From: Opitutales bacterium
Lineage (GTDB): Bacteria; Verrucomicrobiota; Verrucomicrobiia; Opitutales; Seribacteraceae
Assembly: GCA_900299365.1 (NCBI GenBank)
Contig: OMJS01000085.1
Coordinates: 1 to 39,604 of the forward strand
DNA: 39,604 bases
Direction of reading: 5' to 3'
Shown: positions 1-8,375 of the stretch, one piece after another
Position numbering within the stretch: position 1 is the stretch's first letter
How the letters are laid out: every line of letters starts with the position of its first letter
Made by a program: the position numbers and the translations under genes
The notes under the pieces: model-generated
Told to the model about the DNA's origin: nothing
The model's database searches: none
What the model saw: the letters and a program-made list of their open reading frames with translations, nothing else

Positions 1-47
1 CCCTCGGTTTAGAAGACCGATGCTCTATCCAGCTGAGCTACTCTCGC
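1..47 (-). tRNA. tRNA-Arg (UCU anticodon), 3' part cut off by window edge
   Basis: Read on the minus strand from position 47, the sequence folds as a tRNA 5' half. There is an acceptor 5' strand (GCGAGAG), a TA linker, a D arm with GCTC/GAGC stem, and a complete anticodon arm with stem TCGGT/ACCGA. The seven-base loop CTTCTAA gives anticodon TCT, which reads Arg codons AGA/AGG. The variable loop, T arm and acceptor 3' strand lie outside the window. A promoter-like pair lies just upstream (see 60-88). Confidence 0.9.
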
Positions 48-59
48 ATTTTCGGTAAT

Positions 60-88
60 TTAATATTCCCAAGGGGGGCATTTCGCAA
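60..88 (-). promoter_or_regulatory. Predicted sigma70-type promoter of the tRNA-Arg gene
   Basis: On the minus strand there is a -35 box TTGCGA (83-88), a 17-base spacer and a -10 box TATTAA (60-65). The -10 box lies 12 bases before the tRNA 5' end, as expected for a stable RNA gene. This is inferred from consensus match only. Confidence 0.5.
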
Positions 89-116
89 CGACAAATCATA
101 ATTCGTATCATATAAT
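88..116 (+). promoter_or_regulatory. Predicted promoter of the Ni-SOD gene
   Basis: A perfect -10 box TATAAT lies at 111-116, 17 bases after ACGACA (88-93), which matches four of six bases of the -35 consensus. It would start transcription near 123, giving a leader of about 70 bases. The -35 box abuts the divergent tRNA promoter. Confidence 0.5.
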
Positions 117-191
117 TAATTGATTTCGTTCGGATTGGCTTGATTATCGGATTCCTACTTGTTGAATAGTATTAATAACACCAAAATTACT

Positions 192-626
192 ATGAAAACA
201 CTATTTCCCTTAGCTATTATAATTTCGTTTCTATCTACAAATTGGTTGTCGGCACACTGCCAAGTTCCTTGTGGTGTATATGGTGACCCTGTACGTTTTT
301 CTCAAATGTTGGAAGATCAGACAACCATCGCTAAGGCGATTGCCCAGATTAATGATTTGGCTGGCAAAAAAGATGGTAAGTCAGTCAATCAATTAGCCCG
401 CTGGGTGAGTACCAAGGAAGATCATGCAAACAAAATCCAGAAGATCATTGCCGAATATTTCCTCACCCAGAGAATAAAATCATCAGCATCCAATTATGTA
501 GACTTGTTGAAAGGTGCCCATTCCGTGATGGTTGCTGCGATGAAATGTAAGCAAGGCACCGATAATAAAAGTGCAGAAGCACTTAAATCCTCAATCGAAA
601 ACTTTCAGACCGTTTACGAAAAATAA
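192..626 (+). CDS. sodN: Nickel superoxide dismutase, exported (Ni-SOD)
   Basis: Ni-SOD converts superoxide to oxygen and hydrogen peroxide at a nickel ion held by the N-terminal hook. From the ATG at 192 the protein has 144 residues. Residues 1-21 form a Sec-type signal (MKTL start, hydrophobic core, LSA before the cut), and the next residues are HCQVPCGVY, the Ni-hook motif H-C-x-x-P-C-G-x-Y. Cleavage after LSA would give a mature protein of 123 residues with His1, Cys2 and Cys6, close to the usual length of about 117. Further on, ARWVSTKEDH matches the conserved Arg/KE helix of the family. An in-frame TTG at 159 would lengthen the N-region, but ATG192 gives a typical signal peptide. No separate SodX-type processing protease or nickel chaperone is nearby. 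The gene abuts the convergent rhaB stop. The family call is firm; export and cleavage site are inferred. Confidence 0.93.
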   Translation: MKTLFPLAIIISFLSTNWLSAHCQVPCGVYGDPVRFSQMLEDQTTIAKAIAQINDLAGKKDGKSVNQLARWVSTKEDHANKIQKIIAEYFLTQRIKSSASNYVDLLKGAHSVMVAAMKCKQGTDNKSAEALKSSIENFQTVYEK

Positions 627-2117
627 TTAATCTTTGGATTTACGAATTTCTCGCATCTTACCATATGCTTCATCCCAAGAATCTGAACCAATAGGTTGAT
701 ATTTTTTTAGTTCAAAGGATTGGGCAACGAGCTCTCTACCCTGTTCAAGCGAACTGAGTTCTCTATCTGCCAACATTTGAGTAATTAAATTGCCTGTACT
801 AGTTGCCTCAATTGGTCCGGCAATTACTTCACAACCTGTTGAATCTGCTGTCATTTGATTAAGAAGTTCATTCTGTGTACCACCCCCAACAATATGAATA
901 GTGTCTAATGTTTTACCGCTTTTTTGTCTCAGATTTTCCAGCACCTCACGATATTTAAGGGCTAATCCCTCTAAGGCGGTGCGAATGGTTTCATTTTTGG
1001 ACTGAGGCGAGCTTTGTCCGGTTCGCTCACAATATTTCGAAATTTTCTCTGGCATCCTTCCGATAGTGCTAAATATTGAGTCATCCACATCCAAAACGGC
1101 TCGAAAATAATGTGCTTCTTTGGCCATGCTGGTTAGCTGGTTGTAATCAAAATCATCTCCCTGGGACTGCCAGTGCCTGCGACATTCCTGAACAATCCAC
1201 AAACCACTTATGTTTTTAAGGTAACGAATATCCTGTCGAATCCCAAACTCATTAGTAAAGCCCAGTTCAGCACTTTCTTGGTCACACAATGGGTTAGTCT
1301 GCTCGACCCCCATTAACGACCAAGTCCCCGAACTAAGATAAGCAAAATTTTGCCCATTAATTGCGGGCACACCTGCGACCGCCGATGCGGTATCATGGGA
1401 ACCTACGGTAAAGACAGATAAGTTACTGCACCCTATTTTTTCCTGAGCCCCACCAATGACGGAACCAACATGATGACCTGGTTCCCAAAGTTCGCCCAAT
1501 ATTTTTATTGGGATGCCCAATTTATCCAAAAACTCTTTATCCCAATCCCTGGTTTGCTGGTTTAGCATCTGACTAGTGCTAGCCATTGTAATCTCGTTTC
1601 CTTTTTTTCCAGTGAGCCAAAAATTGATTAGATCGGGAGTAAAAAGGAGATGATCTGACTGAGACAGGCATGATTGGTAATTCTCTTTTTCTGCCATTAA
1701 TTGAAAAAGTGTATTGATAAAAAGGGGTTGTATTCCAGTACGGGCATAAGCTTCATTTTCGGTCACAATGCTATTTACTTTTTCAATCATGGGACCGGTC
1801 CGAGAATCTCGGTAGTGATAGGGTAATCCTAGAAGATTGCCTTGTGCATCCAAATGCCCGTAGTCTAGACCCCAACTATCAACGCCAAGAGAAACAAGAG
1901 AATTTCCATATTCTGCTTGTGCTTTGGATAGACCAATCAAAATTTGCTCGTACAAACCAACTGTGTTCCAATGAATCGAGCCATTCAGGTTGATCGGACC
2001 ATTAGGAAACGAATGGATGACATTAAGAAAGAGATGCTGCCCATCAAACTCTCCAGCCAGCACACGACCACTTTCAGCTCCTAAATCCACTGCGAGGTAT
2101 ACTTTTTTATTATTCAT
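627..2117 (-). CDS. rhaB: Rhamnulokinase (FGGY carbohydrate kinase)
   Basis: Rhamnulokinase phosphorylates L-rhamnulose to rhamnulose-1-phosphate with ATP in the cytoplasm, the second step of L-rhamnose catabolism. The 496-residue protein begins with the FGGY phosphate-binding motif DLGAESGRV. It carries the substrate-side segments GVDSWGLDYG and YRDSRT typical of RhaB, and the C-terminal ATP-binding segment VGGGTQNELLNQMTAD. Length fits the family (about 480-500). The ATG at 2117 starts just before the kinase fold. The stop codon directly follows that of the convergent Ni-SOD gene. No rhamnose isomerase, aldolase or transporter is adjacent, so the pathway partners must lie elsewhere. The related L-fuculokinases are an alternative but fit less well. 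Confidence 0.9.
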   Translation of the reverse strand: MNNKKVYLAVDLGAESGRVLAGEFDGQHLFLNVIHSFPNGPINLNGSIHWNTVGLYEQILIGLSKAQAEYGNSLVSLGVDSWGLDYGHLDAQGNLLGLPYHYRDSRTGPMIEKVNSIVTENEAYARTGIQPLFINTLFQLMAEKENYQSCLSQSDHLLFTPDLINFWLTGKKGNEITMASTSQMLNQQTRDWDKEFLDKLGIPIKILGELWEPGHHVGSVIGGAQEKIGCSNLSVFTVGSHDTASAVAGVPAINGQNFAYLSSGTWSLMGVEQTNPLCDQESAELGFTNEFGIRQDIRYLKNISGLWIVQECRRHWQSQGDDFDYNQLTSMAKEAHYFRAVLDVDDSIFSTIGRMPEKISKYCERTGQSSPQSKNETIRTALEGLALKYREVLENLRQKSGKTLDTIHIVGGGTQNELLNQMTADSTGCEVIAGPIEATSTGNLITQMLADRELSSLEQGRELVAQSFELKKYQPIGSDSWDEAYGKMREIRKSKD

Positions 2118-2292
2118 TGGTAAAATCAGTATGTTTGTAAAAATTCAGGATGAATAAAGTCGAGGAAAAGAGAACAATAACTTTAACACCATCTTTCACT
2201 CTTGCTTGAATGGCAGAATAAATTTGGTAGGATGTGATTTGAGCAAAATCAATGGCGGGATACGCTTAATTTAATAAATTCTTAACATTATC

Positions 2293-3003
2293 ATGATATT
2301 TGATCCTCTTTATCTACTCGTAATTGGCATCGGAATGGGGCTTAGTTTGTATGCATCAAGTATAACTAAAGGTCGGTTTCGTAAATACAGTCAATATACC
2401 ACCCGGTCCCGTCTAACCGGTGCAGACATTGCCCGCAGTATTTTAAAGGACAACAACATTCAAGATGTGAGCATAGAGCGAGTGCCGGGAGAATTGAGTG
2501 ACCATTATGATCCACGAACAAAGACCCTTCGCCTAAGCCAATCCGTGCATGATTCTAATAGCATGGCGGCGTTTGGCGTGGCTGCCCATGAGGTTGGGCA
2601 CGCGATCCAGCACGCAAAATCTTACACTCTTCTCGGGTTTCGTTCTGCTTGGGTTCCTGTGGCAAATCTCGGTGGCGGCCTATCCATGATTGTAATTATG
2701 CTCGCTTTCTTCCTTGGCGGGGTGCAAACGGCAACGGGTGCATCTCTTTCCTGGTTGGGAGTTTTGTTATTCGGATGTACCACCGTCTTTACGCTGATCA
2801 CTCTACCTGTGGAATTTGATGCCAGTAACCGGGCGATCGCCTGCCTGCAGCGGGGTGGATATGTTACTGAAAAAGAACTGGATGGTGCCAGAAAAGTTCT
2901 CAATGCTGCCGCCATGACCTATGTTGCCGCCTTCATCACATCATTACTGACCCTTCTTTATTGGGCTTTCCGATTAGGTTTAATTGGCGGTCGTCGTAAT
3001 TAA
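2293..3003 (+). CDS. Membrane zinc metallopeptidase, YugP family
   Basis: This is a neutral zinc metallopeptidase of the YugP family (Pfam Zn_peptidase_2), 236 residues, predicted to sit in the inner membrane. An N-terminal hydrophobic segment (about residues 3-20) is followed by a soluble part with the zinc-binding helix HEVGH at residues 99-103, extended to HEVGHAIQH. Further hydrophobic segments lie at about 122-148, 150-170 and 208-230. The LPVEFDASNRA segment after the third membrane span is a family hallmark. The ATG at 2293 places the membrane anchor at the extreme N-terminus, as in homologues. The physiological substrate is unknown. It is divergent from rhaB across a 175-base gap in which I see no clear regulatory element. 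Confidence 0.88.
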   Translation: MIFDPLYLLVIGIGMGLSLYASSITKGRFRKYSQYTTRSRLTGADIARSILKDNNIQDVSIERVPGELSDHYDPRTKTLRLSQSVHDSNSMAAFGVAAHEVGHAIQHAKSYTLLGFRSAWVPVANLGGGLSMIVIMLAFFLGGVQTATGASLSWLGVLLFGCTTVFTLITLPVEFDASNRAIACLQRGGYVTEKELDGARKVLNAAAMTYVAAFITSLLTLLYWAFRLGLIGGRRN

Positions 3004-3173
3004 TTCCTTCTTCGCCCAAAATCATTTCTTTTCCTCTGCAAATATCTGTGATTATACCAACTTCGTGATGTTCCTAATATCTTCTATTATGGCTATTGAA
3101 AGTTGTAATCACTGCTCTTTTTCGATAACCACTTTCCTTGCATCCAAACTTAAAACTAAACTGATATAAGTTC

Positions 3174-6100
3174 ATGGTACTTTCTCACCGCATTTTTAGC
3201 GGACCCGTTTTTTTGTCCATTTTTCTTTGCTTCATATTTGTAAGCACACACGCTCAAGGTAAGATTGCCCTACAAAAGGACGACCGTATTTCGATGATTG
3301 GGGCAGGTATGGGATCAAGAATGATCCACTACGGACATTTCGAAACGGAAATGCAATTACGGTTCCCAAGGCATCGACTGGTGATAAGAAATATGTGTGA
3401 CGAAGGAAACACTCCCGGTTTTCGCCCGCACCCGGGTCGTCCACAGGAGGAACAATTTGCATATCCTGGGGCGAAAAGTCTGGTCCCTCCCCGTTTTCTT
3501 GCCAACAGTTCGCCAGCTGGTTTTTTTGAAAATCCTGATCAGTGGCTTACCCGTTTGCGTACCGATATAGTTCTTGCATTCTTTGGTTTCAATTCATCTT
3601 TCTCCGGTCCCGACGGATTGGAAGCGTTTAAAAAAGAACTTTCCTACCTTATCAACCACTCGCTACGCCAGCGTTACAATGGAGAATCGCAACCTCTGAT
3701 GGCATTAATTTCTCCGACTGCTGTCGAGCCTACTCAAGGAGTAACCACTGGTGAGACTCAAAATGCAAACCTCAAACTCTACACCGAAGCGATGCGTGCG
3801 ATCGCCAAAAAGAAAAGAATAGCTTTTGTAGATGCTTTTCATCCTTCCCTCGCATGGTTTAAGGATGGAATTCGGCACACCGTCGACGGTGCTCTTTTGA
3901 ATGACCTGGGTAACCAAAAGCTTGCAAAACTTTTATGCGACCAAATTTTTGGTAATGGGAATCCCGACGAGAAAAGAAGATCTGCGGTTCACGATGCGGT
4001 CATGGACAAGAACTTTTACTGGCTCAATGATTTTAAAATTCCCAACGGAGTTCATGTTTATGGCCGCCGCTATAATCCATTTGGTCCGAAGAACTATCCA
4101 TTTGAGATTCAGAAAACTCGTCAATTTACTGAAATTCGGGATCGGGCAATTTGGGCTGCCCGTATCGGTCAAGGAACTCGTCTTTTCTTTGATGACGATG
4201 CACCCGGCAATAGCCGACTATCCGCAGGATGGAAGTTCCTGGGGGCACCTGAACCTGTACTCTCCGGTAAAAAATCACTCCTAAGAGAGGGCAAGGGAAA
4301 TACACAGGTGGTGGTGGATCAGTTTCGCTATCCTCACGAAGTAACTGACCGAGAAGAAGAATTTTTCGCCTGGGTCTATTTGGATCGTAAAAATCCGCCC
4401 AAGCAGATCATGATACAATTTCATAATGGCAACTGGGAACACCGGGCATTCTGGGGGCAGAATTTGATTCCCTACGGCATTGATGGTACGACCGGACGCA
4501 GAAGAATGGGGAACTTACCTAGTAAAGGAAAATGGCATCGCTTATCGGTCCGGGCACATCAAATAGGATTGGATGTGGACTCCAAAATCTATGGAATAGC
4601 TATCACCCAATGGGACGGAAAATCATACTGGGATAGAACCGGAGTACATTTCGGCAACATCAACCTAGAGGAAGAAGACCGCAAAACAATCCGCCTCCCC
4701 AAAGTCGAAACCAATTACCGTTCAGATAATATCAAAGCTGGAAAGCTGAAATACACCCCCGGAAATGAATCCATAAATCATTTGAAGATGGCTCCTGGTT
4801 ACAAGGTCGAACTTTTTGCTGATGAAAAGAGTTTTCCTGACCTAGCAAATCCTGTTCAAATGTCTTTTGACAACAAGGGAAGGCTTTGGGTGGCCACGAT
4901 GGCAAGTTACCCACATTACCGCATAGGCGACCCCAAGCCACAGGACAAATTAATTATTTTTGAGGATACCAACAACGACGGTAAGGCAGACAAACAAACA
5001 AACTTTGCCGACGATTTACATATTCCAATCGGCTTTGAGATTTCTCATGATGGTGTATATGTCTCTCAGGGTGCAAATTTAGTCCTACTCAAAGACACCG
5101 ATGGGGACGATCGCTACGACGAAAAAGAAGTAGTTTTGAGCGGTTTTGACGACCATGACACTCACCATGCTATTTCAGCGTTTTGTGCGGATCCGTCCGG
5201 TGCAATCATTATGGGTGAAGGGATTTTCTTACACAGTAATATTGAAACTGTATTCGGTCCGATCCGCGGCACAAATGGGGGCTTCTTCCGATATGCTCCT
5301 CAAAGCAAGAGTTTGACCAGACATGCCCAATTAAAAATTCCAAATCCATGGGGAATAGCGGTTGATTCCTTTGGTCAGGAATTTTTTCTGTTCTCCTCTG
5401 GACCTAGCGTTTCGTGGATGTTGCCTGGGAATATTAACGCTAGGTACGGAGCCAACCTTTCAGCAAACGATTTGCTCGAAAGCAATAAAGTACGCCCAAC
5501 ATCAGGTTTGGAAATTGTATCCAGCAGACACTTTCCAGATGAAGTACAAGGAGATATTCTGATCAATAACAACATTGGATTCTTGGGAATTAAACAGCAC
5601 CAAAAAATTGACGATGATCCTGGATTCAAAACACAATACCGTCAGGACTTACTTTATTCGACCGACACCAATTTCCGTCCTGTAGATTTAGAGTTTGCTC
5701 CAGACGGATCGCTCTATGTGGTTGACTGGCACAATGCACTAATTGGTCACATGCAACACAATGCTCGTGACCCTAACCGCGACCACGTACATGGCCGGAT
5801 TTATCGAATCACCTACCCCTCCCGTCCGCTAGTCAAACCTGCAAAGATAGATGGTGCTTCTATTCCTGAACTACTGGAAAACCTCAAGTTACCAGAACTA
5901 CGTACCCGCTACCGTACCCGAAGAGAACTTCGCAAGAGACATCCAAATCATGTTGCCAGGGCTGCTGAAGAATGGGCAATGGCTCAAGATGATGATCGTT
6001 TAAAGCTGGAAGCTCTGTGGGTAAGCTGGGGAGCTGACCGCTTGAACAAAGATCTGCTGTTAGAATTATTGCGATCCAAAGATCATCGGGTTAGAACCGC

Positions 6101-6797
6101 TTCCGTACAAGTATTACGAAGTAACTTGTTCAATTTCGATAATGAGTTAGAGCTACTGGAAAAAGCAGCTTCCGACAGCCATGGCCGTGTAAGGCTTGCT
6201 GCCGCGACTACTGCTTCATACTTACCTCAAACAGATGGGCTATCACTTATTGATAAGGTTAGAGAAAAAGGGATAAATCCACCCTTCATCGCCAGCTTAG
6301 ACGATGCGGAACGTGCCCTGCAAAACAGTTCCGAAACATACGAAGAGGATAAAAACCATGTAAAAGTCCCTGACCACCTTTCTTTATCGGAGGGCAGATT
6401 GTTTATAAAGGGTGCAGAAATTTATGAGAAAGAGGGATATTGTGGAACCTGTCATCAGGAAAATGGTATGGGGTTACCGGATGCCGGTTTTCCTCCCCTT
6501 GCCGGAACTAGTTGGGTAAATGGAGACCATAATCGATTAATAAAGCTAACCCTTAAAGGACTGATGGGACCTATAGAGGTTAAAGGAAAAAAATACCCCG
6601 GTTTGGTACCAATGACCCCATTTGAAAGCTTGCTCAATGACTATGATGCAGCCGCTGTTCTTACTTTCATCCGTAATTCTTTTGGTAACAAGTCTGAACC
6701 GATCCTACCTTGGCAGGTCAACAAAGTACGCAAAGATACCCGTGAAAAACAAGGGTTTTATTCTCCACAAGAGTTACTTACAGCACATCCCAATTAA
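3174..6797 (+). CDS. Secreted PVC-type beta-propeller/HEAT/cytochrome c protein with degenerate SGNH N-domain
   Basis: This 1207-residue protein has a signal peptide (residues 1-28, hydrophobic FLSIFLCFIFV, cut near THA-QG). In order it shows an SGNH/GDSL-hydrolase-like region (about 30-260), a beta-rich LamG-like region (about 300-500), a PVC-type membrane-bound dehydrogenase beta-propeller (about 530-890), a HEAT-like helical region (about 900-1040), and a c-type cytochrome domain. That domain has CGTCH at 1090-1094 and a probable distal haem ligand Met1147 in GLVPMTPF. In the SGNH part the usual GDS nucleophile block is replaced by GAG, and the final D-x-x-H block reads DGALLND, so esterase activity is doubtful. 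The family is abundant in Planctomycetes and Verrucomicrobia and is presumed to oxidise sugars or polysaccharide products in the periplasm. The substrate is unknown. No operon partner is evident. Confidence 0.88.
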   Translation: MVLSHRIFSGPVFLSIFLCFIFVSTHAQGKIALQKDDRISMIGAGMGSRMIHYGHFETEMQLRFPRHRLVIRNMCDEGNTPGFRPHPGRPQEEQFAYPGAKSLVPPRFLANSSPAGFFENPDQWLTRLRTDIVLAFFGFNSSFSGPDGLEAFKKELSYLINHSLRQRYNGESQPLMALISPTAVEPTQGVTTGETQNANLKLYTEAMRAIAKKKRIAFVDAFHPSLAWFKDGIRHTVDGALLNDLGNQKLAKLLCDQIFGNGNPDEKRRSAVHDAVMDKNFYWLNDFKIPNGVHVYGRRYNPFGPKNYPFEIQKTRQFTEIRDRAIWAARIGQGTRLFFDDDAPGNSRLSAGWKFLGAPEPVLSGKKSLLREGKGNTQVVVDQFRYPHEVTDREEEFFAWVYLDRKNPPKQIMIQFHNGNWEHRAFWGQNLIPYGIDGTTGRRRMGNLPSKGKWHRLSVRAHQIGLDVDSKIYGIAITQWDGKSYWDRTGVHFGNINLEEEDRKTIRLPKVETNYRSDNIKAGKLKYTPGNESINHLKMAPGYKVELFADEKSFPDLANPVQMSFDNKGRLWVATMASYPHYRIGDPKPQDKLIIFEDTNNDGKADKQTNFADDLHIPIGFEISHDGVYVSQGANLVLLKDTDGDDRYDEKEVVLSGFDDHDTHHAISAFCADPSGAIIMGEGIFLHSNIETVFGPIRGTNGGFFRYAPQSKSLTRHAQLKIPNPWGIAVDSFGQEFFLFSSGPSVSWMLPGNINARYGANLSANDLLESNKVRPTSGLEIVSSRHFPDEVQGDILINNNIGFLGIKQHQKIDDDPGFKTQYRQDLLYSTDTNFRPVDLEFAPDGSLYVVDWHNALIGHMQHNARDPNRDHVHGRIYRITYPSRPLVKPAKIDGASIPELLENLKLPELRTRYRTRRELRKRHPNHVARAAEEWAMAQDDDRLKLEALWVSWGADRLNKDLLLELLRSKDHRVRTASVQVLRSNLFNFDNELELLEKAASDSHGRVRLAAATTASYLPQTDGLSLIDKVREKGINPPFIASLDDAERALQNSSETYEEDKNHVKVPDHLSLSEGRLFIKGAEIYEKEGYCGTCHQENGMGLPDAGFPPLAGTSWVNGDHNRLIKLTLKGLMGPIEVKGKKYPGLVPMTPFESLLNDYDAAAVLTFIRNSFGNKSEPILPWQVNKVRKDTREKQGFYSPQELLTAHPN

Positions 6798-6843
6798 TCA
6801 AAATTGTTTCTTAGAAATGTCAGGAAATTAACATTTCTTCTCT

Positions 6844-8244
6844 TCATTTAGCACCAATTTCTTCTGCGATATCCTCCAATGGATAGGTCCATATTTCCGA
6901 TAAGGTCGGATGATACCAATCTGCCTTTAGTAAATCATTCACAGTCGCTTTCAAAGCGACTGCGACCGAAAGGGAGTGAATTAATTCCCCGGCATCCTTA
7001 GATACGCACTCAGCACCTAGAATAACTCCGGTGGTACGGGTCGCATGCACCGCTACATATCCATACTTTGCTTCCATCAAAATAGATTTCCCATGATCAT
7101 CAAAGGGGAAAGAAGCAGAGACTGGGTCGATGCCTCGTTCACGAATTTGATCAGGCGAAAGACCGACCCGGGCAACCTGGGGATCAGTAAAGACCACGCC
7201 CAGTAAATAGTCGTAATGGATCGGTTCCACTTCTTTACCAAACGCATGTAAGACCGCATTTTCTCCCTGCTTTATCGCGATATGAACAATTTCGTGAGGT
7301 CCAGCACAATCTCCTGCCGCATAAATGTGATCCAAGGAGGTTTGCTGAAATGAATCGGTCGATATATGCCCGCTCCTTGAAAGCTTCACTCCGTTCTCCT
7401 CCAACCCCAAATTACTAGTAGCAGGCGCCCGTCCCAAGGCATGAAAAAGAAAGTTTGTTTCAATGGATAGGGATTTACCTTCCCAATCATAATTCACTCG
7501 TACACGATCGCCACCCAGAGGCTCAAATGACTGTAATTGGGTTTCTGTTTGTAGGTTAATTCCATTGTCCCGCAAAGCTTGACCAACCACTGTCCCTGCA
7601 TCGTTGGAAAATTCCTTCAGTACCTGGCTACTTCTTTGTAGCTGAGTGACCCGGCAACCTACGCGGGCGAGAAATTGAGCAAGTTCACAAGCAACTATTC
7701 CCCCACCTAAAACCACACATTCCTCAGGCAAAGTATCTAAGTTTAAGACATCATCACTGGTTTTGAAGGGAGATTTTACTAAACCTGGGAGGTCAGGAGT
7801 ATTAATCAAAGATCCTGTCGAAATTAAAATTTTTTCAGTATTTAGTTCTGTGCCGTCCTCCAGACGGATCGTATGAGGTCCAGAAAGGTAACCTTTTTGC
7901 CGGAAAAGAGAAAACCTACCGTCCTCGAGCTGTTGTTTTCGGTAATCCGAAAACTCTTTAATTACATTCCGTTTTCTTAGCTGCATCGCAGCTAAATCAG
8001 CAAATGGTTCACTACCCTTAAATCCAAATAGCTTGCCCTGCTGAGCAAGGTGGAGAACCTCAGCTGAATAAATTAATGTTTTGGAAGGCATACATCCACG
8101 AAGGATACAAAGTCCGCTCAATTCCTCGGAACCATCGACCACAGCCACGGTTTTATTCAATTCGTGAGCAGTTCTAGCGGCGGCATATCCTGCACTTCCT
8201 CCACCCAGCACAATGAGGTCATAAATTTCGGATTCGATTGTCAT
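6844..8244 (-). CDS. FAD-dependent pyridine nucleotide-disulfide oxidoreductase (MerA/dihydrolipoyl dehydrogenase-like)
   Basis: This flavoenzyme belongs to the class I disulfide reductase family (dihydrolipoyl dehydrogenase, mercuric reductase, glutathione reductase). From the ATG at 8244 it has 466 residues. The FAD-binding GGGSAG motif starts about residue 13. The redox-active disulfide lies in LCILRGCMPSK (C-x4-C). A second dinucleotide-binding GGGIVACELA motif binds NAD(P)H, a GDCAG segment contacts FAD, and the C-terminal dimer interface carries HPTLSE with the catalytic His-Glu pair. An in-frame ATG at 8298 and GTG at 8310 would add 18-22 residues without similarity to the family, so the shorter start is preferred. 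The true electron acceptor cannot be told from sequence. No pyruvate dehydrogenase genes are adjacent and no N-terminal HMA domain is present, so an ordinary Lpd or MerA role is not supported. Confidence 0.85.
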   Translation of the reverse strand: MTIESEIYDLIVLGGGSAGYAAARTAHELNKTVAVVDGSEELSGLCILRGCMPSKTLIYSAEVLHLAQQGKLFGFKGSEPFADLAAMQLRKRNVIKEFSDYRKQQLEDGRFSLFRQKGYLSGPHTIRLEDGTELNTEKILISTGSLINTPDLPGLVKSPFKTSDDVLNLDTLPEECVVLGGGIVACELAQFLARVGCRVTQLQRSSQVLKEFSNDAGTVVGQALRDNGINLQTETQLQSFEPLGGDRVRVNYDWEGKSLSIETNFLFHALGRAPATSNLGLEENGVKLSRSGHISTDSFQQTSLDHIYAAGDCAGPHEIVHIAIKQGENAVLHAFGKEVEPIHYDYLLGVVFTDPQVARVGLSPDQIRERGIDPVSASFPFDDHGKSILMEAKYGYVAVHATRTTGVILGAECVSKDAGELIHSLSVAVALKATVNDLLKADWYHPTLSEIWTYPLEDIAEEIGAK

Positions 8245-8375
8245 GAATTTGATGATTAGTGGATCTCGTGGTTCTGTCGATTCACATTCATCTGCCATAC
8301 AAATATACACCGATTTAATGCCCGTTATATTAGAATTGATTCACAGACATTTTTTCCCAAAGATAAAGAACCTAT

